Both the position numbers and the translations under genes were made by a program. Shown here in pieces: positions 50,558 to 60,343 of a stretch of DNA of 64,000 bases (the stretch's first letter is position 1; each line of letters begins with the position of its first letter). Source of the DNA: Chryseosolibacter histidinae (GTDB taxonomy: Bacteria > Bacteroidota > Bacteroidia > Cytophagales > Cyclobacteriaceae); assembly GCF_018598225.1 (NCBI RefSeq), contig NZ_JAHESF010000003.1:268451-332450 (forward strand). Direction: 5' to 3'. The notes below the pieces were generated by a model. That model saw nothing but the letters and a program-made list of their open reading frames with translations, was not told the origin of the DNA and made no database searches.

Positions 50558-51583
50558 ATGAGCAAGATTACTTTAACATCTGTTTTTTCCATGCTACAGC
50601 TGCTCGCTGTCGGCCAGACGCCATTAGATGTAGCGGAATCGACAATAAAAGTGGGGGCACTCAGTGAAGAAGTGTTCTACTATGGTTTTGCCGCAGGAGA
50701 CGAGCTCATCTTCAACTTTGAAGAAGTGAAAGGGAAAGAACTGAAGGAACTGGAGATTATAGAACTACCAGGTACTTCGAAATTCATGGATTACAAAGCC
50801 AAAAGAATAAGCAACAAAATACTCCATATCAATCGGACGGGCATATACAAATTCCGTTTTGCAAACTCAGCGCTAGTAGGCCGGATTTGCAGATTCAGAC
50901 TTCAGAGAATTCCCACCCACGATAGCACGAAAAACTTTAACACAAGTGTTTACTGGAAGACCATCCACGACACCACCTACATCCCCTTTGAGGAAAGATA
51001 CTTAGCGAAAAGTGACACCATCGCAACAACTATGGAGCAGCTTGCTAAAGTATCGTCGCAAAACGCGCTTAATGGAAATCGGAACAATAATGTTGTTGAA
51101 TATGAATTACCTCCCGGAACTACAAGTTGGAGCTACTACATAGGCGTTGGAAATGCCGGGAAGGCAGAGTATGAGCGAGCAAAAAATAAGTTCGTCAATA
51201 CGGCGGCAGCCCAATTGGCCACTATCTCAGGTTATGGAGCTATGGCGGCCCTGGCACTACACGGCATCAATACGTTTGTGAGCCTGCAGGGCGGGGCGGA
51301 CAACGTCAAGTACTGGTTTATTTCAGATTGGAACAACGTGCTTGCCTTTAAAGCCGGAAACCAGTTTATGCAATACAAACAGGGCGATGTTGTTAACGAC
51401 GCCGCGCAAATGAAAAATCCATTGACCGGTAAAATCTATCTCGGATTGTTAAATGACAATATTCTTCAGGCCATTGATGTACATGTGCGCATTACGGCCA
51501 TCCAGGTAAACCAAATATGGAGCACACGGACCGTAAATAAAGTGCAGGTGAGTTCAAGGCAAGTTGCCTTTTTGGCTAATTGA
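50558..51583 (+). CDS. Secreted protein of unknown function
   Basis: The product is 341 residues with a short signal peptide (TLTSVFSMLQLLAVGQ). The N-terminal beta domain (YYGFAAGDELIFNFEEVKGK, ILHINRTGIYKFRFANSALV) is GOLD or jelly-roll-like. The middle has a hydrophobic Ala-rich stretch (AAAQLATISGYGAMAALALH), then a second beta part (VKYWFISDWNNVLAFKAGN). No family is recognised. The next ATG is 5 bp after its stop. Confidence 0.65.
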   Translation: MSKITLTSVFSMLQLLAVGQTPLDVAESTIKVGALSEEVFYYGFAAGDELIFNFEEVKGKELKELEIIELPGTSKFMDYKAKRISNKILHINRTGIYKFRFANSALVGRICRFRLQRIPTHDSTKNFNTSVYWKTIHDTTYIPFEERYLAKSDTIATTMEQLAKVSSQNALNGNRNNNVVEYELPPGTTSWSYYIGVGNAGKAEYERAKNKFVNTAAAQLATISGYGAMAALALHGINTFVSLQGGADNVKYWFISDWNNVLAFKAGNQFMQYKQGDVVNDAAQMKNPLTGKIYLGLLNDNILQAIDVHVRITAIQVNQIWSTRTVNKVQVSSRQVAFLAN

Positions 51584-51588
51584 GATTT

Positions 51589-52941
51589 ATGGGGTGGTCA
51601 TTTAGAAAATATGCGAAGCTCGGACCATTCAGGTTAAATTTTTCAAAATCGGGCATTAGCGCATCTTTTGGTATTAAAGGACTGCGAATAAGCGCCGGCA
51701 GAAGAGGTACGTTTGTAAGCCTCGGTTCCAATGGAATCTATTACCGGCAAAAAATTTCAAACAAAGGCACTTACAACAGAGTTCAAAACATTCGTCCGCC
51801 AGATGACCTGGTTGAATCCGATTTACAGCCTCACACCATAACCACAGCAGACCTTGACAACGTAACAGACGTCGACTCTCAAGCATTCATCAATGAACTT
51901 GAATCAAAGGCGAAAAAGAGGCCTTTATTTAAGATACTCGGTCTTTGGCCATCAATCATACTCATAGCTTATTCCTTTATCAACTCTAGGGAGCAAGCAA
52001 AAGTTGATGACCAATACAAGGAGGTATTTCAAATAACAAAGAAAAGTGTCCTTATTAGAGATCTTCCATCAAAGCAGGGTGCCATTCTCTACAAAGCGCG
52101 GCAAGGTCATATACTTGAAGTTGCAGGCAAGGATACATTGGGATGGCAGAAAGTCTACTTGACTGATAGCAAAGTAAACTTCGGCTATGTCAGAGGCAAT
52201 TTAGGCAAGCTAAGGAAGCAACTCAAAAAAAGAGGATATATATCAAGTACTATACGCAAAGAGTTTTTGATCGATAATATCATCCTTTTCATAGGATTAA
52301 CTATGTGGTGCGTGGCTCTTTATAAAAATGATCTAAGAAGGAAGACGCTTGAGATCTACTATTCGGTTGATCGTGAAATTGAAGCCTTACACAAAAAATT
52401 CTTGGAATTCTTTCGAGAGTTCGCTGACTCTGACAAGGTTTGGCAAAAGCTTCACAAAAGAAATGTTCATGACACTAAATATCATGCGGGCGCATTGCAA
52501 CTTGTTTCCAGGGCACCAGTGCTCGGTGTTTATCTAAGCAAAAACCCTTTACCACATTTCAAAACGAATATCTCAATACCCGCGATAATCCTCAGAAACA
52601 CCGAAATATATTTTTTTCCAGAACGGATAATACTCAAACGCGAACATGAATTCGGTACAGTACCTTATAAAAACCTAAAAATTACAAAATCAGATGTCAG
52701 ATTCATAGAACAAGAAATAGTTCCTGCGGATGCCACGATCGTAGATCATACTTGGAAATACCTGAACAAGAACGGGGATCCAGATATGCGTTTCAACTAT
52801 AATCCAAGAATACCTATATGTCGGTATACAGACTATGAATTCGAATCTGATAGCGGCTTAAACGAAGTGATAACAACGTCCAAAAGGAATGGAATGGATA
52901 AGTTCACGGAGTTCATCAAAGTGATAGGAGTATCAACTTAA
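51589..52941 (+). CDS. DUF4236-domain membrane protein with SH3-like segment
   Basis: The ATG at 51589 starts the diagnostic DUF4236 N-terminus (MGWSFRKYAKLGPFRLNFSK, SGISASFGIKGLRISAGRRG). The product is 450 residues. A TM follows at about 130-148 (ILGLWPSIILIAYSFI), then an SH3-like stretch (VLIRDLPSKQGAILYKARQG), a second TM (NIILFIGLTMWCVALY) and a C-terminal domain of about 190 residues without recognised motifs. It lies 12 bp upstream of the PLD gene. The function is unknown. Confidence 0.75.
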   Translation: MGWSFRKYAKLGPFRLNFSKSGISASFGIKGLRISAGRRGTFVSLGSNGIYYRQKISNKGTYNRVQNIRPPDDLVESDLQPHTITTADLDNVTDVDSQAFINELESKAKKRPLFKILGLWPSIILIAYSFINSREQAKVDDQYKEVFQITKKSVLIRDLPSKQGAILYKARQGHILEVAGKDTLGWQKVYLTDSKVNFGYVRGNLGKLRKQLKKRGYISSTIRKEFLIDNIILFIGLTMWCVALYKNDLRRKTLEIYYSVDREIEALHKKFLEFFREFADSDKVWQKLHKRNVHDTKYHAGALQLVSRAPVLGVYLSKNPLPHFKTNISIPAIILRNTEIYFFPERIILKREHEFGTVPYKNLKITKSDVRFIEQEIVPADATIVDHTWKYLNKNGDPDMRFNYNPRIPICRYTDYEFESDSGLNEVITTSKRNGMDKFTEFIKVIGVST

Positions 52942-52953
52942 ACTGAGTCAACA

Positions 52954-54981
52954 ATGAATCAATCAGCTGTAAACGGAACGGAAGTTTTTCACCAAGAACT
53001 AATTTCGGACAACCAACAAATATTTGAGCGCATTCTGCAAAGCATAAATAATGCCCAACAAGAAATACTAGTCGCAACCTCTTGGTTCACTGATGACTTG
53101 TTGTTTAATGCACTCTCCCGAAAATGTAGCGACGGAGTAAAAGTAGATTTAATTTTAGGTGACAATCAAGAAAATGACAAGCTGTTCTTTCAAGAACTAA
53201 CTGATAAAGGAGCGGACGTTCTAAAAATTAGAAATGTTGGGTACGGTATAATGCACCAAAAATTCTGCATTATCGATCGCCATTTAGCTTTACACGGATC
53301 ATACAATTGGTCTGTAAACGCAAGAAAAAATAACCATGAAAGCATTATTGCGACTACTCATAAAGCCACTGTAGATAGCCTGGTTAAAACCTTCTTTGAG
53401 ATAAAGGAACGATCAATAGAAGTATTAAATGGAGGTTCGCCTTCAGTTCCCTCAACTATTGCAGAGAATGATAATAAAAAACAAGAACCGACTAACGTTA
53501 TTCGAAAAGAATTGGACATAGTTAATGAGTTCACGCGAGTGTTAGATTCGATGATTGCAGCAGAGGTAAGTAATTTTGACCGGAATTTATTAAGAAAACA
53601 GGGTTACGAACGTGCCAAATCAAATAACGGAGACGCTCAAGTATTAGGGAAGGCGTATGATACTGTCTACTCCGTTTTTATAAATGAAATTAACGTTGTT
53701 GAAGACAAGAAAAAGCGATTGCTAACTAAAATTGAAGAACAAAAAAACCGTAGCCTTCAAGCCATTAATGAAACTACAGACTTAGAAATAAGCACCATTA
53801 ATCTCGAGCAAGACAATATGCAATCCGGTCTATCAAACAAGATATTGAGACTTAAGTCAGACGTTTCCGTCCAAGACAATGAAATCAACAAAATAAAAAC
53901 CGTTCAGATTCCTGCCATTGAAGATAAGAATGAAAGACTACTTCAAGAAATAAGTCAGTTAGAACAGAATCACATTTCACCTGCATGGAAATTACATGAA
54001 ATCGTGCCGATCAGCTTCTTAAATTTCTTCTTATTCATGTATTTGGTATTATTCTATTCGTCGGCTGCCTACATTCTTCTTTTCGGGGAGGCGGACGCTA
54101 AACAAGCAAGGATGAACGGAATTCAAATTCCTCCTCCTGAGGTTTTTGATCCGGAAGCAATTTCAAAAGTGATAGAAAAGGGTTCGATGGCGACTTTGTA
54201 TGTATTTCTCTTTGTAGTGTTACCCGTATCCTTCGCGGTGATAAGAATCAGCAGAAATAAAGTCATCTCCTATATAATAAGTGCCTTTCTGGGTGTTCTT
54301 TTATTGGATACTTTTTTAGCATATAAGGTTGCTAAATCTGTACATGAAATTGCCTATTTGACAGGAAAAACTGACGATGCGTGGTCGCTCAATATGATCT
54401 TGTACGATCCAAATTTCTATTTGGTTTTCATCTTAGGGGCAATGGGTCTTATCTTATTCAAAGTTGCATATACTGGACTTATTGAGATCCTTGATGAAAG
54501 AAGCCCCGATGAGAACTCAAGGAAGAAAAGAGTCGCAATTAAGTTGACGAGGGATGAAATCAGTTCCAACATTCAAAAAATCCTAGAGCTGAATACTGAA
54601 ATCAGCACCATGAATAACAAAAATATCTCTCTTAAAACAGAAATTGCTGCTTGTGAAAAAGAATTGGAAGTGTTACCAACTAAGAAAGCAAAGCTGGTTG
54701 AAAATAAAAGGGCCGAACAAGCAATAAAAGTACATGGCATAGAGTCATCATCCGTTATTTACAAGAGCCACGTTGAGAACGACGATGTGCCGGTTTCCAT
54801 TCACTCAATGAAGGATAGGATCAACATATTCCTGGAGGGATGGACCGATTGGCTTTATGGACATTTTGCAGTAACTCTTGCAGAAGAGAAATGTGCCCAA
54901 GCTGTAGATGCCGCAAACAGTTGGCTGGACGAAAAAATGAAACAAAACAATATTGACAAAAGAATTGTCACATCTAACTAG
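52954..54981 (+). CDS. Membrane-anchored phospholipase-D-family nuclease-like protein
   Basis: The product is 675 residues. A single PLD domain covers about 15-150. The HKD motif is complete (MHQKFCIIDRH: H101, K103, D108), followed by ALHGSYNWSVNARKNNHES, as in single-HKD nucleases of the Nuc/MitoPLD type, which act as dimers. A coiled coil covers about 240-340. About four TMs lie between 351 and 512 (FLNFFLFMYLVLFYSSAAYI, VISYIISAFLGVLLLDTFLA), then a second coiled coil. Its stop is five bases before the vWA-like gene start. A nuclease tethered to the inner membrane suggests defence, but this is inference. Confidence 0.8.
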   Translation: MNQSAVNGTEVFHQELISDNQQIFERILQSINNAQQEILVATSWFTDDLLFNALSRKCSDGVKVDLILGDNQENDKLFFQELTDKGADVLKIRNVGYGIMHQKFCIIDRHLALHGSYNWSVNARKNNHESIIATTHKATVDSLVKTFFEIKERSIEVLNGGSPSVPSTIAENDNKKQEPTNVIRKELDIVNEFTRVLDSMIAAEVSNFDRNLLRKQGYERAKSNNGDAQVLGKAYDTVYSVFINEINVVEDKKKRLLTKIEEQKNRSLQAINETTDLEISTINLEQDNMQSGLSNKILRLKSDVSVQDNEINKIKTVQIPAIEDKNERLLQEISQLEQNHISPAWKLHEIVPISFLNFFLFMYLVLFYSSAAYILLFGEADAKQARMNGIQIPPPEVFDPEAISKVIEKGSMATLYVFLFVVLPVSFAVIRISRNKVISYIISAFLGVLLLDTFLAYKVAKSVHEIAYLTGKTDDAWSLNMILYDPNFYLVFILGAMGLILFKVAYTGLIEILDERSPDENSRKKRVAIKLTRDEISSNIQKILELNTEISTMNNKNISLKTEIAACEKELEVLPTKKAKLVENKRAEQAIKVHGIESSSVIYKSHVENDDVPVSIHSMKDRINIFLEGWTDWLYGHFAVTLAEEKCAQAVDAANSWLDEKMKQNNIDKRIVTSN

Positions 54982-54986
54982 TGTGT

Positions 54987-55988
54987 ATGCTTAAACCCCT
55001 TCGCCTTTTCTGGATACTGACCTTGGTCGGCTGTATAACAAAAGCTTCAAACGAGCATTCAGCCCAATCGACACCAGACACAACGGGTATCGAACATTTC
55101 AATATCATAATTGCCCCGGACCTTTCAAATCGACAGAATTATAAGCTCTATCCAAGGCCATTGAAGGATGGAGATATTATAAGCACGCTTATGGAGAAAT
55201 TTCCTGCAATTTTAAATCATCGAAGGCAAGAAAATCAACAAGACAAGTTATCGATAGCCTTTATTAATAAGAATTGGACAGAATCAGCTCAAATAAACGA
55301 AGAGCAATTGATAATAGACTTTAGTCGATTTGAAAATCAGAAGAAACGAATAGACTATTTAAAAGGTCGCAGTAAAGAGAAATTTGAGACAGACACCGCG
55401 CGATTTATGGCTGAATACCGCAAGATTGACAAGTTAGCGAGGAATGGAACATCCGGGTCAGACATCTGGTCTTTTCTCAACTCAGGCGTTGATGATACAA
55501 TGATAAAGACGGAAACGAAGGTGGAGACGTTCTTGGGAAAGATGTATAAAAATAGTTTCAGGAACATCCTGATTATACTTACTGATGGTTATATCGAAGC
55601 AGACATGTATGGAAAAGATGCCTGCCTTTCTACTAACCCTCGTCAATGTTATTATTTAAGTACGTCACGCATAAAGCAGTTCCGGAATGCTCACAAATAT
55701 TCTGCCGCCTCTAGCATTGACGAATTTTTCAAAACCAGCGGCTGGGGTATAGCGAAAGCAAATAATGACCTTTTAAAGGATACTGAAGTGCTCATTTTGG
55801 AAATTTATGATCGATCACTGACCAGCGGAGGAACTGCTACTGTGCACCCCTCTGACTCGGAAATAATAAGACTATTTTGGTCTGACTGGTTAAGGAAATC
55901 TGGCGTAACGAGATTTGATATTCGGCCTGTAGCTGATACGAAGACTGAAATAGCCGAAGTTGTACTTAAATTCCTGGGTATTGAGTAG
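54987..55988 (+). CDS. vWA-like lipoprotein
   Basis: The ATG at 54987 is preferred over a GTG that overlaps the PLD stop. The product is 333 residues. The lipobox is LFWILTLVGCITK. A vWA-like Rossmann start (FNIIIAPDLSNRQNYKLY) carries an imperfect MIDAS (D-L-S). Later come FRNILIILTDGYIEADMYG and LKDTEVLILEIYDRS strands. It is the last gene of the tight 49770-55988 run. It may be a metal-dependent interaction module for the PLD or DUF4236 proteins. Confidence 0.65.
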   Translation: MLKPLRLFWILTLVGCITKASNEHSAQSTPDTTGIEHFNIIIAPDLSNRQNYKLYPRPLKDGDIISTLMEKFPAILNHRRQENQQDKLSIAFINKNWTESAQINEEQLIIDFSRFENQKKRIDYLKGRSKEKFETDTARFMAEYRKIDKLARNGTSGSDIWSFLNSGVDDTMIKTETKVETFLGKMYKNSFRNILIILTDGYIEADMYGKDACLSTNPRQCYYLSTSRIKQFRNAHKYSAASSIDEFFKTSGWGIAKANNDLLKDTEVLILEIYDRSLTSGGTATVHPSDSEIIRLFWSDWLRKSGVTRFDIRPVADTKTEIAEVVLKFLGIE

Positions 55989-56179
55989 TGGTCTCAGGTT
56001 CGTTTCTAACGAATCCCACCGCAATATCGCAATGGTCTAGCTATTACTTTTTGTTCTTCGTCTCCCCATCAATATGCGCAAGTCAAATTTCGGCAAGAAA
56101 TTAGGTCCGTTAGGAAAGGAACTTTCGCTTTAATGTACGCGGCTGTTATGTTGTGTTCATAAACCAAAAACGTATCCAT

Positions 56180-56611
56180 ATGAAACCGAATACCTTGTTT
56201 ATGAAACTGCTCGTCACCCTATACCTAACAGCAAGTTCATTAACCGCCTTTTCGCAGATAGAAGTTACTGCTACACGGAAAACGCATTTATTGAAGAAAA
56301 TGAACCAAGCAACATTCAATGACAGTCTTGTGATTCAGGCCGGTGAAAAGTTTTCGGTGTTTGAGCATTATGACAATGGGTATTATAAGGTAAGCTATAA
56401 TCATTCCGACTATTACGTTTATTATCCGTACTTCAACGAAATAGATTTGCTAGATTCCAAAGCAAAACCAATATCATTACCTGCACATAACAGCACCCAT
56501 AAACAAACGCATAGCGGTAACTCTTCAAAAACCATTCGTACTGGGCCAAGAGGTGGCCAATACTACATAAATAGCAATGGTAAAAAGACTTACATCAAAA
56601 GAAGGAAATAA
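56180..56611 (+). CDS. Secreted protein with SH3-like and PBCV-type basic adaptor domains
   Basis: The ATG at 56180 gives a 143-residue product with a signal peptide (LLVTLYLTASSLTAFSQ). A small SH3-like beta domain (KFSVFEHYDNGYYKVSYNHS) is followed by a His/Ser linker. The C-terminal TGPRGGQYYINSNGKKTYIK matches the PBCV-specific basic adaptor repeat. The function is unknown. It is separated by 191 bp from the PLD operon. Confidence 0.7.
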   Translation: MKPNTLFMKLLVTLYLTASSLTAFSQIEVTATRKTHLLKKMNQATFNDSLVIQAGEKFSVFEHYDNGYYKVSYNHSDYYVYYPYFNEIDLLDSKAKPISLPAHNSTHKQTHSGNSSKTIRTGPRGGQYYINSNGKKTYIKRRK

Positions 56612-57125
56612 TGCCTTGTCATTGCATCAAGGAATGATTGCTTGTTTTTTTTAATTTTTACCAAATACCGCTTGTAATCCTACCTCAATAGCTCTCCTAG
56701 GGTGACTATTCCGGTCAGTTGAAGGAATAAGCCATGAGACTAAGGGTATAAACGGGAAAAGTGAGGGTGTAAATGTCGCAGTTGAGGGCACATTTCCAAC
56801 CTCATGAAGCGATACGTAGAAGAACCTGGAAACGATTCTCTTTCAAGACCAATCCCGGCCCACGGTCGCCGGCATGGGGAAAACATACGGATACAGGCAA
56901 AAAGTGTAGAACGCTATACCAAGCCTTGAATATCCACACATAGGTTGCTCCGATATCCTCTAAACCCCATTACGTTTTCATTATCAACTTGAGCCAGATT
57001 TCTATTGTTCATTTTTTTGCTTCGTTCAATAAACGTGAACAATGGATTTTTGTGAACATCCTACTGATTTCCAAATTCGGTTGCCATTGCCCGGAAATTT
57101 TCAATTACTTTCAAGGACAGGAAAA
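56612..57125. other. Non-coding or decayed region
   Basis: No convincing gene is present. A short frame of about 41 codons starting near 56804 (MKRYVEEPGNDSL) has no recognisable relative. An inverted repeat ATTGTTCA/TGAACAAT occurs near 57005-57042. The sequence TATTCCGGTCAGTT at about 56708 is reminiscent of IS-end words, without a transposase. It looks like debris of earlier insertions. Confidence 0.4.
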
Positions 57126-57503
57126 ACAAAGAGTTAAGGATAGTGTTTAAAAGCTACTTCGGTGCAAAAAGCCACTACAATCAGATCTACGCCGAAGTAG
57201 TTGACTTCATCTGGCAATCCTATCACCAGGATATTGTGAACAAGCACCTCGACAAGGTATTACAACCGTGAAGAATTAATTGTACAAGGGATCAAAATAG
57301 ATCACAATGGAATCGAATTGCCAAATATCAAAAAGCACCTTTCATGGAGTGATGTATGCATTAAAGAATACTATAGGTATTTTGCAATCTATCATAAGGA
57401 CGATCCACGAATTCATTTTAGAGTGAGCTACAATGAATACGAAACAGAAACACTATGGAGCATCCTTAAAACCATATTAAAGGAAAAGAATCGATTAGTG
57501 TGA
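57126..57503 (+). pseudogene. Frameshifted small gene of unknown family
   Basis: One frame reads KSYFGAKSHYNQIYAEVVDF followed by HQDIVNKHLDKVLQP and stops at 57271. The next frame takes over from about 57258 as YYNREELIVQGIKIDHNGIE followed by KKHLSWSDVCIKEYYRYFAI, and runs to 57503. Both halves look like real protein and join without loss if one base is shifted near 57258, so a frameshift is likely. There is no clear start codon. The size and neighbours suggest an immunity-type protein. Confidence 0.45.
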
Positions 57504-57518
57504 ATTCCAATTAGCCAG

Positions 57519-58229
57519 ATGAGTAAAATTAAAGGGCTGCTCCTGATTCCTTCCAAGCCCGACCCTGAAAGAGATGCGATCGCTTCGACCTGGATAGAAC
57601 AGGGAGGTCAGGTACAACGTGTTGAACAATTCTGGATTAAACCGGAAACCGGAAACAGCAGCGTAGCAATTTATGGAAATGAAACATTCAGTCAGGTATT
57701 GGCCCAGGTATTAGGAAAAAGGCTTGTAACCGTAAAAGATGAATTAATTACACAGCTAGAGCACAAATGGACAAAGAGAGCGATAACCTTGATGTCGATT
57801 GACCAGGTCCGGCATATAGTGTTTCCGAAATTCATTAAATCGGTAATGCCGAAAATGATCCCTTCTAAAGTATACCATACCGAAGAAGAATTTGTCACGG
57901 CTATAAAAGGAGTAAAGCCAAATGACCAGGTAATCGTATCGGATATTATTAGCATTTCTAAAGAAGCTCGGTCATTTGTATTGCACAGAACAGTTTGTGA
58001 CATTGCGTATTATGAAGGCAATGGAGACCTGGAAGATGGAAAGCAATTTGCAGCTGAGTTCCTAACGAACTATACGGAAGCGCTACCGGCAACGTTAGTA
58101 CTGGATATAGGATATAATACCAATGATGGCTGGTTTATTGTCGAATTCAACTCATGCTGGGGTGCGGGCTTAAATTCATGTGATCCGGCAAAAGTAGTAG
58201 AATGTATTGAGGCAGCTACGATAAATTAA
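57519..58229 (+). CDS. ATP-grasp domain protein (R2K-like)
   Basis: The product is 236 residues. The C-terminal VLDIGYNTNDGWFIVEFNSC, then WGAGLNSC, is the metal/ATP-binding end of R2K-type ATP-grasp proteins. The middle FPKFIKSVMPKMIPSKV supplies the usual Lys-containing strand. These single-domain ATP-grasps occur in peptide-modification and polymorphic-toxin immunity contexts. It is in a run of small immunity-like genes. Confidence 0.7.
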   Translation: MSKIKGLLLIPSKPDPERDAIASTWIEQGGQVQRVEQFWIKPETGNSSVAIYGNETFSQVLAQVLGKRLVTVKDELITQLEHKWTKRAITLMSIDQVRHIVFPKFIKSVMPKMIPSKVYHTEEEFVTAIKGVKPNDQVIVSDIISISKEARSFVLHRTVCDIAYYEGNGDLEDGKQFAAEFLTNYTEALPATLVLDIGYNTNDGWFIVEFNSCWGAGLNSCDPAKVVECIEAATIN

Positions 58230-58268
58230 TTGCGAGTTCCACGATATATACTTGACAAAACGTGTCGA

Positions 58269-58568
58269 ATGAAGCTCTTCAATTTCATTAAAAAAAGATC
58301 AAAAACGCCAGCGCAGATACTTCGGCATCTTGCGGTGCACATACCAACCTCCTATACCGCTCACCATCAATTTAAAAATTATCTTGAGTTCTTAGAGCAC
58401 CGTGAGTGGGAGCTCGCTCTTGACAGTTTAATTGAACTAGCCGATGAGACACCGGGGTATGCTTTTTCCGATACATTTTGGCTTGGTCTTGCTGAGGCAG
58501 CGGATAAAATGAATCTGGATAAAACACGCGAGTACTGCAAAAGTAAATCCACAGGAACAACGTTATGA
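58269..58568 (+). CDS. Small helical immunity-like protein
   Basis: The ATG at 58269 gives a 99-residue product. The pattern YLEFLEHREWELALDSLIEL, then ADETPGYAF and FWLGLAEAADKMNLDKT, is seen in small helical proteins found beside polymorphic toxins. No toxin gene is adjacent. It follows the ATP-grasp gene by 39 bp and precedes the 58584 gene by 15 bp. Confidence 0.6.
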   Translation: MKLFNFIKKRSKTPAQILRHLAVHIPTSYTAHHQFKNYLEFLEHREWELALDSLIELADETPGYAFSDTFWLGLAEAADKMNLDKTREYCKSKSTGTTL

Positions 58569-58583
58569 TTAATTATCACTTAA

Positions 58584-59042
58584 ATGACCGCTGAGGAATT
58601 GAGAACTATCGCTGAAGCGCACGTCGCCGGATTGAACGGAAGCTCGCCTCCCCATGCGCAAATTAAGTTCGGCATTGGTGAAATGACTGAGTTTTTGACG
58701 TGCTATTATTTTGATTTCCGGTTGCTGGATGCAAATGACCAGGAATACAAGGAGCCACCTGTTGCGGGTGCGCCAGGCTTCATTGTTTCCAAGAACGACA
58801 AGCAAGCCAAAACTATTTCTCTTGGAGACTTAGGAGCTTTGAAAAGGCGGGAAGTGGAGCTTACTGAAATATATCAGATGTTGGCCGATGTTAAGGAAAG
58901 GAACACCTCGCTTATGAAACTGAAGAGCAAGTATGATTTAACTTCAAAGCAATTGCTATGTGTTAAACGTCTCCTCGATGACCATGAAATTGACAGAAAC
59001 AGCTCCGAAGAACTAATTACAGAAATCCTAAAGGATATTTAA
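58584..59042 (+). CDS. Imm35/YrhB-like immunity protein with helical C-terminus
   Basis: The product is 152 residues. The N-terminal half (CYYFDFRLLDANDQEYKEPP followed by VAGAPGFIVSKNDKQ) fits the YrhB/Imm35-like fold. The C-terminal half is helical (LKRREVELTEIYQMLADVKE, LTSKQLLCVKRLLDDHEIDR). It is probably cotranscribed with the upstream gene (15 bp). The target toxin is not in the window. Confidence 0.55.
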   Translation: MTAEELRTIAEAHVAGLNGSSPPHAQIKFGIGEMTEFLTCYYFDFRLLDANDQEYKEPPVAGAPGFIVSKNDKQAKTISLGDLGALKRREVELTEIYQMLADVKERNTSLMKLKSKYDLTSKQLLCVKRLLDDHEIDRNSSEELITEILKDI

Positions 59043-59139
59043 AGTACAATAGTATATAAAAACCTATTTATTGCATAGCAAGAAAATTGTCGGCCAAGCC
59101 CATACTGGGACATAAAGCCGATTTAAGTAATTTGGTACC

Positions 59140-59583
59140 ATGACAGGAGAATTTGAATTAAGGGTTGACTTTACCAGAAACATCCCATTTATACTTGATA
59201 GCGTGTTTGAAATTGGTTTGGGTTTATTTTTAATTTCCAAGCCTTCCGTAAGCATGACACTCCTTGTGATAGGATGGGGATTTGTGATCTTTGGAATCAT
59301 TCAATTAATCCGAAAAATCAAAATATTCACCCTCACGGAAGGTGAGTTGATCATTAAACACCCTCTTTTCCCTTTTCCAATAGGTGAAGAAAGATTCAAA
59401 ATTTCAACCATAAAAGAAGTTAAATTCATAAGGGTTAAAGGTAGGTTTGGCGGGCGGCATCTGACAATATTGTCGTCTGAGAAAAGTGAAAGTTATAGAA
59501 TTGAAGCATCGAATGATCGAATTGATGAGTTCGAGGCAAAGTTAAAATCACTGGGAATTGTTACTGTTAGGGACGGGATGTAG
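59140..59583 (+). CDS. Two-TM protein with PH-like domain
   Basis: The product is 147 residues. Two adjacent helices (IPFILDSVFEIGLGLFLIS, VSMTLLVIGWGFVIFGIIQL) are followed by a bacterial PH-like beta domain (IFTLTEGELIIKHPLFPFPI, FKISTIKEVKFIRVKGRFGG). The function is unknown. Confidence 0.65.
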   Translation: MTGEFELRVDFTRNIPFILDSVFEIGLGLFLISKPSVSMTLLVIGWGFVIFGIIQLIRKIKIFTLTEGELIIKHPLFPFPIGEERFKISTIKEVKFIRVKGRFGGRHLTILSSEKSESYRIEASNDRIDEFEAKLKSLGIVTVRDGM

Positions 59584-59721
59584 ATTCCACTCTTAGATCA
59601 CCAGATTCCATGGCGCATAATCCAATTTTGACAATGACTATATAAATCCTTGAGACTTGTTTAATGCTTGAACAAGCAATTATTCAGATTTTGAACTAAC
59701 CAGGTTTAATAGCAAAAGAAT

Positions 59722-60219
59722 ATGACTTTAGATGATCCAATATGGAAAGACCTCGAAGGAGGTTATAGGACTGAATATGACGCCTCTGTGCCGTTGAAAT
59801 GGCTTGAAAATTCAATCACTATCGAACAAACACAGGAAATTTTCGAAGAGCTCTGGGATGAATTGCATCATCAGGGCGATGTCGGATTAGCCTCTTATCT
59901 GGCAGTGCCGCAGCTTATTCGGATTGCGAAAAAGAAAGGATTATTTGAGTGGAATATATTGGGCCTTTGTGCGCTGATAGAACAGCAGCGGCATTTAGGA
60001 AACAACCCAGCATTGCCAGATCAATACAAGCAATACTATACCAACGGCTTATCTGAATTAAGGGGTTATATAAGTGCAAACATTAATAAAGAAACTGATG
60101 ACACAATCTTTCGAATGGCATGCGCCGCACTTGCCACATGTTCGGGCCGAATCAAACTAGGCAAAGCGATTATGGAGCTAGAGGAAGATGTGATGGATGA
60201 ATTTCTTGAACAATTTTAA
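59722..60219 (+). CDS. Conserved cytosolic protein of unknown function
   Basis: The product is 165 residues and helical. The start (DDPIWKDLEGGYRTEYDAS) and core (LWDELHHQGDVGLASYLAVP, then LIRIAKKKGLFEWNILGL) are well conserved among Bacteroidota proteins seen near polymorphic toxin loci. No enzymatic motif is seen. It may be an immunity protein. Confidence 0.6.
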   Translation: MTLDDPIWKDLEGGYRTEYDASVPLKWLENSITIEQTQEIFEELWDELHHQGDVGLASYLAVPQLIRIAKKKGLFEWNILGLCALIEQQRHLGNNPALPDQYKQYYTNGLSELRGYISANINKETDDTIFRMACAALATCSGRIKLGKAIMELEEDVMDEFLEQF

Positions 60220-60343
60220 CATAAACGCGAGAATGGATTTAGATAAAATATCCCGGCATCATCAGATTTAATCCTTATTAGATAGATGACTAAAAATAAA
60301 CGTTGCTGCTGATTATTGGCGCTGTTATAAAATCACCCTTTGA

